64,000 nt of DNA from Rhizodiscina lignyota (lineage: Eukaryota > Ascomycota > Dothideomycetes > Aulographales > Rhizodiscinaceae): assembly GCA_010015805.1 (NCBI GenBank), contig ML978122.1:1336453-1400452 (forward strand), given 5' to 3'. The position numbers were made by a program, and so were the translations under genes. The notes under the pieces were generated by a model. The model had not been told where the DNA came from. It did no database searches and saw only the letters and a program-made list of their open reading frames with translations. Within the stretch, counting starts at the first letter, position 1; each line of letters begins with the position of its first letter. This document shows positions 30,029 through 42,300 of this stretch, one piece after another.

Positions 30029-32666
30029 TGAACGAGGAAGGGGAGGTTTCGATTGGCGGGCCTTGGAAGAGGAGCTTGGAGGGCGGGATTGGTCCTAATT
30101 GAATGTTTCTCATGGTATCTGCATTGCGTGGCGCTGTGAGGTGTAAGTTTGCTTTTGCTACGGAATCACGGCTCTTGATCCACGGGATTTTGCTTGTTTG
30201 TACAAACGCTGGAAGTCGCAGTTGAACAAAATACAAGGAAATTTCCGTCCTTGCTTTAACGAGGCATCATTTTCTACTCTCAGTAGTGCGAATCCAAAGC
30301 TTCTTTACTCAAGAAATTTTGAGAAGGCGATTTCACGACAAGCGATTGAAACTCGGCTGGGATGGAGCGAAATCCAGGCCTTATGATGTCGAATTTGCGA
30401 AGTGTGCCTTATTATTCCACATTAGTTATAGGATATTCGCAGTGGCTATGGCGGAAGATTCGATTGCGACCATTATGGAGTCTTCCATGTTGATCACGAG
30501 ATTTGAAAAAGGACGATTCCTAATGGATTACACGACCCTGTCTCAGCCGTTCTGCGAACACCTCCTGTGGCTGCTTTTCGCCCGTTCGGCATCGCCCGAT
30601 GTGAGACACGGCGAGTGGTGAAAGATGACGCCGAATTGGCTGGCCAAGCGACGTATCTGCGCGATGTCCTTCGATCTACACGGCTCGCGTTATTTCACTG
30701 AGAAAATCGCGCAGTGGATATTGAGGCAGTGCAATTGCCGTCTTTACCAAAGCCGTCTCTTGGATAGCTAACGAGACTGTGGAAGCCAAGAGAAGACGCA
30801 GATAGAATTTCACATGTCGGTCGCGAACGACGGGAGGTGGATACGTGGTACGTGAGATTGACTCAGAATTGGGAATCGAAGTGCTTTTTGGCCGCTCCGA
30901 GTCCAAGAGAGGCGCAGCGTATCGTACCCTCTGTGGGTCCATCGTGCGGATACCAGCGGCTCGCCAGCTATCTACCACGACTGCCTGATCAGCTTCGCCC
31001 AGTCCGGCTGCGTGGAGCGCCTTTGTTGAGACTGGAGAGCCTCAACGTGGGAGAGCAGGCGAGACAGGGGAGGTTGCTGGGTGATGCGAGGGAAAGTCTT
31101 GGTGTCGAGGAGAGCGGACGCGCTTCCTGCACACGGGGAGCGGTTCGAATAGTGGCATATGCAATGAAACGGAAAGTCTGTACCTCCTGACTCTGCAACT
31201 CACATATATACCCGCGAACACAGTCAAGCTCAGCGCTACGAGCCGCTCATCTTTGCTGAAGGCGACGCGAGCTTCATGCATCGCTTACCCATCTATGCCC
31301 TGCAGCGCTTTCTTGCGAGGCTCAGGGCCAAGTTGCACCGCCCAGCTTGGCGACTGGCTCGAGTGTGACGGTCAGTGAGCATCCCGAGATCTCGTTGCTT
31401 GACGACGGATAAGACTGCAAGCGTGAAAGTGTATCTGATAAAGCGGCAAGGAGAGAAGAGCACGTTATGCTCGGCCAACCACATGCCATCATGGTGGCAA
31501 TCGTTGCCTCTTCTCGTTTGGTGTCGACATGATTGCAGGCCTGGCGTGAAACTGCACCTCCAAGGCCTGCCTGCGGCCCCCTTGAACATACTCGAAATGC
31601 AGCAGGATTCTATGTGTCGCGCAGTCGCAGATTGCCATGAAGATCGTGAGAACAGCCGATATCAGTAGTCCGAAGCTTTATCCCCGCAAAACGTTGGAAA
31701 ACCTGACATCAGAGCGTCCGAGCGCCCTGATCATCAAACTGCACGGACAGCGCTGGAAAAGCTTCCAGGAGCTTGCCCCGACCATGCACAACCATCAGTG
31801 CCATCAGGGCTACCACACCATCAGCCCTGTATGCCAACCCTCGAGACTGCCCCCAGGCGGCGAATGTGCAAAGGTACTTCAGCAAACGTGCCGCTGCTGC
31901 ATATTCGTACAGCTGTACAGCTGTGGCTCGGCGAGAAGTGCGACAGGAAGTGGCTTTTGAGACGCAGATGAGAAGCAGTGGCACATGGTTGCTTGCCGTT
32001 TCAGCGATGATCACTGGCCCGTAGACCCGCTCGCCATGCTTCCCCAGAAAGCACTGGTGGCGGGTCACTCCACTCGCGCCCTGTCAATGTCGGTCTAGGC
32101 CTGCCATGCTGCAGAATTTGGGGATTTCTGGGTCGCTGAATTCGCAGAGTCCTCCCGTCCATTCCACAGCCCGCCTCCTCTGGCCAACCAGGCATCGCCG
32201 CAGTTGCCCCCCCATAAGCAACTCTGATCAACCTTGTCGACGTAATGTTGCTGCAGCCAGCTGCAACTTGCTGAGAAATGGTATCCAATGACGCGTGCCA
32301 CTAGATAGAGCTGGCGCAGATTCGTACTGCTGAAGGCGGAATGGTCGCGATCATGTGCTTCCTTTTCCTCCGGGGTTGCTGAGTGCTCAGTGGAGCAGAC
32401 CTGACGTCGTTCAGGCCGTGTGAGGAATGAGGGGGTCTGTTGCGCACTGCGTGGTTCGACGCTCTGCTCTGTCAGATTGTGGCAGTCGATGGCGAGTGAC
32501 GCTTTATATACCGCCATGCCCCGGCTACTGCGGGCTGTGCGCTGGGCAGAAAACTAAACTCTTGTGTTGCTGCCTCGTGAAAGGAACTCGATATATAACG
32601 ACCCTCAAAGAAAGGAAAGGGCCATCATCAAAGACACCTCGAGCAGAAAACTCAACCACCAACAAT
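30029..32666. other. 2.6-kb intergenic region, no convincing gene
   Basis: Many short frames overlap on both strands (for example about 120 codons at 31709-32068 minus and 117 at 30837-31190 plus). None shows a known motif, splice-consistent extension or biased codon use. The last ~160 bp are the promoter and leader of the next gene: TATA-like runs at about 32507 (tttatata) and 32590 (gatatataac). Confidence 0.5.
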
Positions 32667-33296
32667 ATGGCTACTGAGACCGTTAACGGCACCCAAGGTC
32701 CGTCTATCCGCTGATTCCGCACAGGCAGAAACGCCAATACATGTTGTTTTGCTAGACGCAGAGCCAAATTCTTTGACCGATCTCGCGACAACTGCTGACA
32801 GGTATCTCGACTCTGCAGGCATTGATGCCACCGCCAACGCTCCAGAGACCAACAACCTCGGAGACGTTTCTGGCGCTGATGAAATGGGTTTGAGCCCACC
32901 AACGAGCCCAGGAAAGACCAACAGGTCACAAAGCCGCGAATGGGGTGAGTCCGAAATCCAATGACACTGCTATCGACGTCATAGTCGTCTTCGCAGACGT
33001 CGCAACTTCGCCTTTCCAAACGCTCGAAATGGTCCAAATAGCTGACTTGTAAATTGTTTAGACGCTTCCAAGGTCCCCCCGTCCCAATTCCAGCGTCGTA
33101 AGGGCAGTATCTACTCGACTCCGCAGTCGCGTGACGGCCACGTCGCCGGAAAGGACAGAGATAAGGCATACCACGACAAGATCAAGGAGAAGGTAGAGGG
33201 CCCATGCACCCTTCAGCCACCGAAAATACGTTCTAACAGCACATCTAGACTACCGGAACCGGTGGCATCTTTGGTTGGTTCAAGAACAAGTCATGA
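32667..33296 (+). CDS. small conserved fungal protein of unknown function (132 aa, four exons)
   Basis: Exons 32667-32697, 32756-32944, 33062-33192 and 33249-33296 join in phase with GT..AG introns of 58, 117 and 56 bp. The N-terminal half is acidic and disordered (MATETVNGTQDAEPNSLTD, then GADEMGLSPPTSPGKTNRSQ). The second half reads PPSQFQRRKGSIYSTPQSRD, GHVAGKDRDKAYHDKIKEK and a Gly/aromatic end GTGGIFGWFKNKS. The block KGSIYSTPQSRDGHV resembles small unnamed proteins I recall from other filamentous ascomycetes. No function is known to me. There is no signal peptide. Two TATA-like runs upstream and the compact size suggest regulated or high expression; that is inference. Confidence 0.8.
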
Positions 33297-34269
33297 TAAT
33301 TATGAATATTGGGGGAGTCTGTTACAAACCAAATTTCCATCATTGAAAAGCTCGTGAGAGCGGAACGACTATGACATGTGCGATTTCTGGAGAAAGTTCA
33401 TGAAACTCAGCAGTGCAAGAAATGATACCATCAACTGTCGCGTGCTACGAACTTGGGTCTCGGATACTGGGGAGTGGATTGGCTTGGTTTTTACTGTTTT
33501 TGATGTATACATAGTGTCAATTACGACTCAAGGATTTTCTAACGGTACCTGGGCTTTTCCATGATTTTGCTATCAGTTGGGCACCCAACGCTGTATTGTG
33601 ATCTGATAATGCTGTCCTTTGATCATAAAACGCAGCTATGATGCAATATCCAGGAAGGGTTAGTGCCGGAACATGCCCCGGAAAAAATATGGGGAGGACA
33701 GGCCCCAAAACCCACTTACTTGTGAATCATGAACTCCTAAATGGAATAGCGCCATGCGAAGTGCAGGCCTATGTTCCACATTCTCTGTCGTGTAGAGTCG
33801 CACACAACTTAATACTGGCTGCGAAGGATAGAGATAGATAATTGTGTGCATCAGAGGCATGTGCATTATCGATTGGAATTGAGTTTGAAGCATTTTGCGG
33901 ACGTATCGAGAGTAATTTACGGAGTACTCCGTAAGCATGCATGTAATTCGTTTTGTCTATCAGTTTATGAACATTCTCACCTCAAAGTTCAGTTCTGTCC
34001 TCATAAATTCGATTTTTTTGGAACAGTCTATTGATGGGGTAGCTTTTCGTACTTTCACCTCATTTGGCTTCCTGCGGAGCTTGTCATATTGAGAATCCGT
34101 CCTTAGTAGGGGTTCAGTTCGTCTAGCGAAGCTGTTATACAAGCCCTCGCTGGCAGTGATACCGGCGCTACGCCTATTAGAATGGCGATTCTAAATGTCA
34201 TCTATAAAGGAAGCGTATATTGAAAATTGATAGCAGATATTAATGGCGGAATACACAGTGGTAAGGTTC

Positions 34270-34443
34270 GAGTACAGTAAAAGAACTGGAAGCGAAAGCT
34301 CTGCCATATCTACGAGCGGTACATGTAAGCAAGGAAGGTCTGAGCATACTGCCACCCATCTCGGACCCGCTTGAAAAGACTGTTCCTCCAGGAGGTGAGA
34401 CCATCGATGGTCTATTTGTACCCGGGGGTATGGATATCAGATA
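34270..34443 (+). pseudogene. cytochrome P450 fragment
   Basis: Translation gives VKELEAKALPYLRAV, then LSILPPISDPLEKTVPPGGE and TIDGLFVPGGMDIR followed by TAA. This is the part around the K helix and the following beta strands of fungal P450s of the pisatin-demethylase-like type (LPYL.AVI.EGLR, then EK.VPP.GD.I.G.FVP.GT). The E-x-x-R of the K helix is not preserved (KEGLS). No heme-binding Cys region or N-terminal part is seen within 1 kb. It is a relic of a host-type gene. Confidence 0.72.
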
Positions 34444-34934
34444 AGCGGGTGCTCGGCATGCTATCATGAGAATGAAGCAACCGTCCACTTCAAACTTTTA
34501 TTTGGTATATAACGAAGAGGCTGGTTGATCAGAATTTGGTCAGCATATGGATTTCATCACTCGCCCGAGCCCTTCGGGCCAACTGCAGATATCTTCCGGC
34601 CCGAGCCCCGAGCCGCGAGTCATTTACTACTAGTACACCATCTGGTGACTACAAGAGTGCAGAGAAGTTGCAAAGTATAGAACGCAATAATGAGCTCATC
34701 TTCGGTTACGGTATTTTCCTGACTTAGCGAAAGTGTACCTCTTCTTGAGTTGAACAAGGCCTTCGTCGAGTTGCTAAGAAGGCTCAAGTCCCAGATCCTC
34801 AATATGATAAACCCGATAGAGACATTTAAGGCAGAGATCCATCTGTAGCAGCAGGTATGGGTGAGAGTAATAAAATAGAGAATACCTGAATGTACTTGAT
34901 CTTAGTATAGAGATGTGGTAGTATATTACAGATA

Positions 34935-35197
34935 GCGTGTTTGAAAATAGCGTACTTACGGATGGTGCGTTTGCAGAAGTGTGTTTGCAGAAGTGTATTT
35001 GCAGAAGTATGTTTGCAGAAGTGTGTTTACAGAAGTGTGTTTACAGAAGTGTATTTATAGAAGTGTGATGGTAGAAGTGTGTTTGCAGAAGTATATTTGT
35101 AGAAGTATGTTTGCAGAACTGTGTTTGAAGATATGGTGGGTAGAAGTATATTTGAAGATGGCGTGTTTGAAGATGGTGTGTTTGAGCGTGTTTGCAG
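34935..35197 (+). repeat. degenerate 14-bp tandem repeat (minisatellite)
   Basis: About 17 copies of a unit close to TTTGCAGAAGTGTG run from about 34967, with more diverged copies (TTTGAAGATGGTGTG) at both ends. Changes are mostly single substitutions (GC/AC/AT within the core). A translated frame across it is a mere by-product. Confidence 0.88.
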
Positions 35198-37438
35198 TAT
35201 GCCGAGCAGCTATATGCTTTGAGCATATTACAGATATACCGATGCTCGTCGAGGATTCAAGAGAGTCAGGTCATTACCGATTTCTAGAACCAGATTCAAC
35301 CCAACCGGCATTCCCATCAAGTTACGGAAGGTACGGAGTAGATGCGTGTTGAAGCCTGAAGAGAGATTAGCTTTATGTCATGACAATTGCGAAGTATCGA
35401 ATTCAGAAGCGAATCGTTCCATCTAGATTTGCTAACAGGCTCTGATAGGGGCTTGAAAGCAATCAAACACGAAAGCATGGCCAAATGATCAGGTGTTGCA
35501 ATCTGTAGGCGGCTGCCATTGTCATCGTTGAGGGCTGTCTTGGATGCTTCATAGCATATCTGCTCGATCTAGTTGGCTAAATCAAACAATTGTGCTTGCT
35601 CACTGTGGTCTCTCGTTGATTGGGCCAAGGCCGTGTGAACATTTCTGTAAAATGAAGGCCAGTGTTGCGGTACGAAAGTTTTGTATCAAATGATAGTGGA
35701 TTAATCAATTCTAGACATTCCGTGAAATCCATCAATGGTCTCAAGAGCACAGATCGAGAGGATTCCGTGTTTCGTTCCAATTTCCAAGACAGTCCGCTTC
35801 TGCGAAGGAGGGGAGGCCATCGTTCTAGCTTCTCCGTTCTAAAGGACGGAGGAACTCGACGCATCGTAACTCCGAGCATGATTAAGCGTCCTGCCGACCG
35901 ACACATACACATTTATCAGCGATGGAGTAAAGGTTCTCCATGTGATGAAATATCTAAGTCTGAGTCGGGCAGTTGCCGGAATATTCTCAAGTTCCGCCCG
36001 CCGACGTTGTGCCAAGACTTTCGTCCGCGGACGAAGACTGTAGCAACAGCAACAACTGCTTTTCAAGATCAAATCTCTTCCAGAGATATTCGGACCGTCG
36101 TTTCATTTATAAGCTCTGCTAATGATCCGAGAATGCATCTCTGTGACAATGATGGTGGGAAATATGGTGAGTTGAGAATTTAAAGGCGAGTCCCGAACAT
36201 GAAGATCACAAGGGACCATGACGACGATGAAAGATCAACTAACTCACGGCCCAGGGTCGATAATTACTTTTGTCAGTATAGGTAGTTCATCATAGGGTTA
36301 CTGCAGTTCGGGCTAAGATGGTACCTAATCACCAGATCGCCGACAAGCACCGAAGGGTCTGCAGAACTGGCCGACCTACGTCGAATTGCATCGCCCTGCA
36401 TCTGCAATGTTTGCTGTATGATTCATTGCATCAGTACTTCTCTGCTCAGGACCAGCGATAAGGTAAATCTCAAGTTTCTATTATGGTTTGTAGTTGACAT
36501 TCTGAGCGTCGCATCGCCTATCGAACGCTGGTTGCGTCATTCCTGTGATCCTCGTGTCAAATGATCCATCCTTCCACGATGCATAGCGTCACGATCGATA
36601 GTTATCTTTGAACCTCCATACTGTGCCTTCAAGTTGGTGAAGATCAGGGTCTAAAAGCCTTCCAGAGAAAGCGAGCGAAAGCGCGTGCAAAGATGTAGGG
36701 CTGAAGTTTCGGCGCCGGAACGGAACCTCGCATGAGGATGAGTTCGGCGGTCGAATGGCGCGAGCCGCGACTTGTGGAGCAAACCCTGAACGTCATCGCC
36801 AAACTTGCGACGTCCACTCCATCGCCTACTATTTCCCGGCCTAGAGCACTCAGGAAGACCCTTGGATCCACTGGGGACGTCACCGAGAGTTTAGTCAGAC
36901 CTTGTAGCCTATACTTCGCGCCTATTCAGAAGGCGAATAGCAGGTGGGAGTCGGAAAAGGCGCTGTTCGTGCGCCGAATTTGTTTCCACATTCCAGAACC
37001 ATGCAGGGCAAGTTCTCGTTATCATTCGCTGAACCCGGCGTGAATCGCCTTCCGCTTCCTTTGTTCCTCGCTTGGCATGCTCCGATCTCTGAGATCTCTG
37101 CCTGGCACCTTGTATGACTGACGAAAGCATGCGCTCGCGCTTCGGGCTGTTCGTTAGAAAACTTAAGGCCGCCTCCGCCTTACCTAGACACGAGAGGAAG
37201 GAGGCAGGCAACACAAAATATAAGGGTCCTGCATGTGCCACCTTATTGTAAAATTGCCATGTTGTAATTCTGAAAACACCTCATCGAGCGTGAATTGTAC
37301 ATACCTTGGCCACTCGAATAAACTGGCCCAGCAACGGCCCCAGACCAACCTCGACGACCACTATCAAACCCCTCAAGATCGCAGATAGAAGCTTCGTGAC
37401 GGGTACGTATTGCTGTATAGACAGCAATTCCTCTCGCG

Positions 37439-38762
37439 ATGGCGCCCTATCGTCCTCAAACCTGGAGTCTGGGTGGAAAGCCCACCGTGGGTACTGATGT
37501 GCCTATTACCGCCGTATACCTCGCGCTGTACATATGCGGAGCAATAACACACATGACGATTTTCCAAAAGAACAAGCGGAGAGGCCATAAATTCCTCATG
37601 TCTGGTCTCCTATTCGGTACGTCGTATCTCTTCCAGGTGGACAGCCATCTCTTACTCAGGGCCTATCGCTGACATGAATTTTCCAGGCTTTTGTATGGCT
37701 CGGACAGTAACTTGCACATTACGCATTGCCTCCATCTGCCTATCTGACGACATTCCTCTTTCCATCGCCGCAGCCATCTTCGTCGCGGCAGGCGTTGTCA
37801 TCATCTACATCGTCAACCTCATCTTCACACAACGAATCGTTCGCGCTCAGCACCAAAATTCAGGATGGCATCCGCTGTTCAAGGCCTTCTTCATTGCCAT
37901 CTACGTTATCATCATCCTGACACTCCTCATGCTCATTACATCTGTCGTACAGAGCTATTACACCCTGAGCTCCAATACGCACAGGATCGATCGGGACATC
38001 CAGCTCTACGGCGCGACCATGTATGCGGTAATCTCGTTTCTGCCGATTCCAATTATCTTCTTCTCCCTGATTGTACCTCGTCGTGTTCGCACCGACAAAT
38101 TTGGCTCTGGCCGCTTCAGGACGAAGATTGTCGTTTTGCTGCTGGCTGCCACCCTTATCTGTTGCGGCGCTTGCTACCGAGCTGGCTCCTCCTGGGTCAC
38201 GCCAGTTCCGACCCAGAATCCGGTCCCTTGGTATCATCACCGCGTATACTTCTACGTTTTTGACTTCAGTGTTGAGGTACTAGTCGTCTATCTCTACGCA
38301 TTCTTGCGCGTGGATAAGCGATTCCACATTCCTGACGGCGCACATGGACCTGGTTCATATCGCGCTGGAGCCGCAAAGGCAGAGGAGCACCGGCGACACT
38401 CAAGCTTTAATGTCTACAGCGAGGAAGAGACATTTGATGATGTCGAAGACGATACGAGACCACCGACCGGCTCGATGGACAAAGAGAAAGATCTCGAGAG
38501 TGGGCTTGAACACGAGCCTGAGGACAAGCCGGCCACTATTGCGGGACCTCAATATCCTGCAGGTGTCGAGCTTACTCGACCAGACTCTGCTCACACGGAG
38601 ACGACTATTCGAGCGCCGCAATATGGGTCGACATTGGGTCTGCCAATGCCTGAACTCGACCAGAGATTATCTGGATCAACCCACCTCGCCAGCGAGGCGG
38701 CGATGAGCCGAGAGGGTTTGAAGATTGAATCGAGCAACACTCCGGACAAGGAAAATCACTGA
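37439..38762 (+). CDS. DUF3112 seven-TM protein (fungal class C-like GPCR family)
   Basis: Two exons, 37439-37616 and 37687-38762, with a 70-bp intron (TTCG|GTACGT ... TTCCAG|GC), give 417 aa. Seven hydrophobic segments follow a short outside N-terminus: around 22-41 (ITAVYLALYICGAI), 52-74, 83-108, 120-147, 164-186, 198-222 and 242-266 (VYFYVFDFSVEVLVVYLYAF). The motifs HKFLMSGLLFGFCMARTVTC, RIDRDIQLYGATMYAV and a late Trp/His segment are those of the family annotated as DUF3112 or class C-like GPCR in Pezizomycotina. The last ~140 residues are a charged cytosolic tail (EEETFDDVEDDTRPPTGSMD). Ligand and signalling role are unknown, and GPCR activity is not shown for the family as far as I know. 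Confidence 0.87.
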
Positions 38763-39256
38763 GGATATGACGAAAATATTTGATGATGGCATTTGATTCA
38801 AGCGGTGTTTGCATAGCGCGGCGTTCGATCCTGCTAAAATAAGCGGGAGTTTTGCTATTGGCGTTTTGATAGAGATGATAAAGATGGTCTTGCTTAACCG
38901 GCAACATAATGAATACCATGAAAGATATTTTGCACACGATAGAGATAAAACCAAAGAATGAAGTTAATCTCCAGACCGCTTTCCTCCGTCTTACTCCTGA
39001 CATGTTTTGCGTCTCATTGCACCATGGCAGTAGTTATAGTGTCGCGATATTTCCAAGCTCGGGCCATTTCGACATCGAAATTCTGATGCTCACGTTTCAA
39101 GCACAGTTTGACTCACGTTTTTCAATGACTACACCTTCTTGTCTCCTCCGCAATACCTTCACCTTCTCTGTTAAACTTGCTACACACAGCTCTCCTCTTT
39201 CAAAAATTCGAAAGACCCGTATCAGCGCTGCAATTGCCGGTCCCACTTTGCGCACA
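38763..39256. other. intergenic, DUF3112 gene 3' end and ARC1 promoter
   Basis: This 494-bp interval contains a frame continuous with ARC1 exon 1 upstream of its ATG (from 38909). That extension has no family similarity and is treated as leader. Confidence 0.45.
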
Positions 39257-40783
39257 ATGGCCGCTTTACCTTCCCTCGACGAGAAACTGACGTCTCTTCT
39301 TGTGCGCACATTCCCTTCTGCAGATACGTCAAGCAGCGATGCGGCAAAGTTGTCAGGCGCCATCTTCGGCGGAGAAGGAGAAGGAAAAGTTCAGTATACG
39401 GATGGGGAGAAAGCAGAGATAAACCAGTGGGCTATCACAGCTTCTCATATTGGTATGGCTTTCAAGCTTTCATCTTCTCGGCTTCTTTTACTATGTGCAA
39501 TCATAGCAGGCAAATATTCGCGCGTTTAAAATTGCTAACAAGGCCATTGGACAGGCTCTTCTACTGAAGATGGCCCCAAGCAAACTGCCCGTCTGCAGAC
39601 ACTCAACACCCACCTCTCCTCCCGCACGACACTGCTAGGTTCCAAACCCTCTATTGCAGATGTAGTCATCTTCTCAAACACCGCGCCGCTCATCTCTTCG
39701 TGGTCAAGCCAGGAGCGCACAGGCGAGCAAGGCTACCACCACATTGTGCGACACGCAGACTTCGTGCAGCACTCGCCTCTCTTCGGCCCGCTCAAGCTCG
39801 AGGATAGCGAGAAGGTAAAAATCGATGTCGATGAAGTTGTAAGCCCCATCAAGCCCGTCGACGCAAAAGCCGAGAAGGAGAAGAAGAAGCGCGAAAAGGA
39901 GGAGTTGGCGAAAGCTGGGGCGGCCAGTGCTGCCGCGGCAGGAGCCACGACGACAAGCGCGGCCCCAGATGCAGCGACGGATTCTCAGAAGTCGAGCAAG
40001 TTGGACAAGATAAAGGACAAGGCGGAGCAGATAGGTGCTGCGGCTGCATCGGCAGTGGGTGTGTCAGACGCGGCGCGCGAGGCGCAGGCAAAGAAAAAGG
40101 CAGACAAGGAGGCGAAGAAGGCCGACAAGAAGGGCAAGGAGCCGAAGCAGCAGCCCCCGAAACCAGCAGACAAGCCGCTCAGCCCAAGCCTAATTGATCT
40201 GAGAGTGGGGCACATCTTGAAGGCGGTGCAGCATCCCAATGCGGACTCGCTGTACGTGAGTACGATCGCGGTGGGCGACCCTGCTGGTACGGAAAACACG
40301 AGCGAATACGAAGGGCAGGTGGTCAGGACGGTGTGCAGTGGACTCAGCGGGAGGGTGCCGTTGGAAGAGATGCAGGGACGGAAGGTCGTGGTAGTGTGCA
40401 ATCTCAAGCCCGTCACTATGCGCGGCATCAAGTCGTGTGCGATGGTATTAGCTGCTTCACCACGACCAGCAGAGGGAGAGGATGGCCATCACTCGAGCGT
40501 TGTCGAGCTGGTAACCCCTCCGGCAGACAGCAAGGCTGGCGAGAGAGTATATGTGGATGGATGGGAATCAGACGAGCCTGAAGGCATCCTGAATCCTAAG
40601 AAGAAGGTCTGGGAGAGCATACAGCCTGGATATCAGACCAGTGATGAGTTGGAGATGGAGTGGGATGTCGGGAAGACGCCCCTCGCAGGTGAAGGCGAGA
40701 ACAAGAAGAGCGGTGTTGCGAAGCTGAGGACGAAGGAAGGAACATGTACCGTGAAGAACCTCAAGGGAGCATCGATATCATAG
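39257..40783 (+). CDS. ARC1: tRNA-aminoacylation cofactor Arc1 (EMAPII-type tRNA-binding protein)
   Basis: Two exons, 39257-39452 and 39555-40783, across a 102-bp intron (ATTG|GTATGG ... GGACAG|GC), give 474 aa. Arc1 holds glutamyl- and methionyl-tRNA synthetases together and feeds them tRNA. Residues 1 to about 150 form the GST-like N-terminal part (MAALPSLDEKLTSLL, LSSRTTLLGSKPSIADVVIF). A long Lys/Ala-rich linker follows (EKEKKKREKEELAKAG, AKKKADKEAKKADKKGKE). The EMAPII/tRNA-binding OB fold starts near 300: SLIDLRVGHILKAVQHPNAD, SLYVSTIAVGDPA, VRTVCSGLSGRVPLEEMQGR, VVVVCNLKPVTMRGIKSCAM. ATG 39257 (cacaATGGCC) is preferred, although the frame is open upstream to 38909. Confidence 0.92.
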
Positions 40784-41072
40784 AGCTTAACTTAGAAGGA
40801 ATGGTGCATCCTAGAAAGGGCTTGCCTGGGCAATTCGGATGTAGAACTACTTGTGCAAGTAGAGAGTCGAAATCAAAAGCGAATAGACTTTATGATCACT
40901 GCCAACAACCAACGGGAAGGATTGCAGATCTGGTCCGATGATGCCCTGAGACGCTTCGTCTTCTCTATTATCTTTAGCTGAGTACATCTTCTGACTGGGT
41001 TCTCGTCGAGTTTCGTAATGATGTACAGTCTAGTTGACACGACCATGTGAAGCCCTTGGAAACGCCATAAAA

Positions 41073-42300
41073 CTAGAGCTTAGATGCAAAAGTTTTGTCC
41101 ACAAAGACCCTGATGTCGTCGTGATACTTCTTCGCCTTGCTGAGGATCGTTATATTATGCCAGCCATGCGGCACTCCTGAGTATATTTCTAACTGCACAG
41201 GAACTCCGGCCTCTTTGAGTCTGTCTGCATACGCAATGCCTTCGTCGCGCAAGGGATCGACCCCTGCGATCAAGATTACTAGTTCATGTCAGCGTATTGT
41301 TTCATTAACGTGTGGTGAATGCAACGATGAGCTCACAGGCTGGTGGTAGCCCCGAGAGACTCTCAGCTAGCAAAGGGCTGTGGAGAGTATCTGGTTGTGG
41401 ATCTGGCACGTAAAGGTCCCAGAACCACATCATCCGTTCCTTATTCAGGCCTGGGGCATCCGCGTTCGTCTCGAACGAATCCAACTCGAAGTGAGCCTTT
41501 GGGAAGAAAGCTGGATGGCAAGTTACAGGATTGCCTGCAATCACGCCGACGATGCCGTTAATCTTTTCATCGAGGGCTATTTGAGACAAGATAAAGGCCT
41601 AGCTTGGCATTAGCGTGAAGGACAAGCAGTTTTGTGGAAGCGAACAGAGAGAGGATAGCATACTAGGTTGCCGCCTGCACTGCTGCCGGCAAGAATGATG
41701 CGATTTTTATCAATGCCGAGAGTGTCCGCGTTCTCTATACACCACTTGAGGGCATCAAGGCTATCGTTTACGGCATACGGGAACTTGAACTCAGGCGCCC
41801 TGAGTGTACATGTGACATAAGTCAAAGTATCTAATTGTGGAAATAGGGGGTGATATACTAACATCCGATAGTCGACGCTGATGACTACAGCGCCATTCCG
41901 CCCGGCAATGTATTTGTTCATTGTCTCCTCCGCACCGTGGACTCCGATAACCCAACCTGCGAGGGGGATCTCATAAGCTCGATCTTCGTTGAACGGGGTC
42001 AAGTACATGCTCACCTCCACCGTGCGTAACGAAGACGAGCGGGGCCTGAGGCTGTACGCTCTTCGGTTTGTAGATTCGGATGCCTATCTTCGCGCCATCT
42101 CGCACGGGAATCTCTTGGTCCTCAATCGTCAGAACGTCGGTGCCGGGCAGGTCCTCAGGCCTTGGCATCGCGTCGCCGCCAAAGGCCACCCTCATCTGCT
42201 CTAGAGGCAGAGAGAACAGAGCGTCGGTGGCCTTTTCGGCGACCTCTTTAATGGCCGCGAACTCTGGATCGAGGGCAGAATGATGCGCGTACTTGGACAT
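41073..42300 (-). CDS. alpha/beta hydrolase of the HSL (hormone-sensitive lipase-like) esterase family
   Basis: Five exons, 42300-42015, 41956-41863, 41799-41664, 41598-41337 and 41278-41073, give 327 aa with four introns of 58-65 bp. The oxyanion motif HGGGW is at residues 93-97 and is rebuilt across intron 1. The nucleophile elbow GSSAGG is at 165-170 (Ser167; many relatives have GDSAGG). A late DPLRDEG supplies the likely Asp and HGW the His. The protein starts MSKYAHHSALDPEFAAI and has no signal peptide, so it is probably cytosolic. Such enzymes cleave short-chain carboxyl esters and some act in lactone or aromatic ester breakdown; substrate is not predictable here. It is divergent from a Zn2Cys6 regulator. 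Confidence 0.9.

Larger units (their letters stand above)
33297..37438. other. 4.1-kb AT-rich gap with decayed sequence
   Basis: Visually AT-richer than the flanks, especially 33.4-35.6 kb. Contains a P450 remnant (34270-34443) and a 14-bp minisatellite (34935-35197), described separately. A 173-codon plus frame and a 111-codon minus frame overlap at 35577-36183; neither matches a family I recognise. No intact gene is supported. Confidence 0.55.

Noticed and set aside
34955-35200. coding frame through the 14-bp repeat (123 codons)
   Set aside because: The repeat unit is not a multiple of three and the frame is a by-product of repetition.
35577-36183. overlapping frames (173 codons plus, 111 codons minus) in the AT-rich gap
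   Set aside because: Neither has a recognised motif or splice-consistent extension; both overlap each other.
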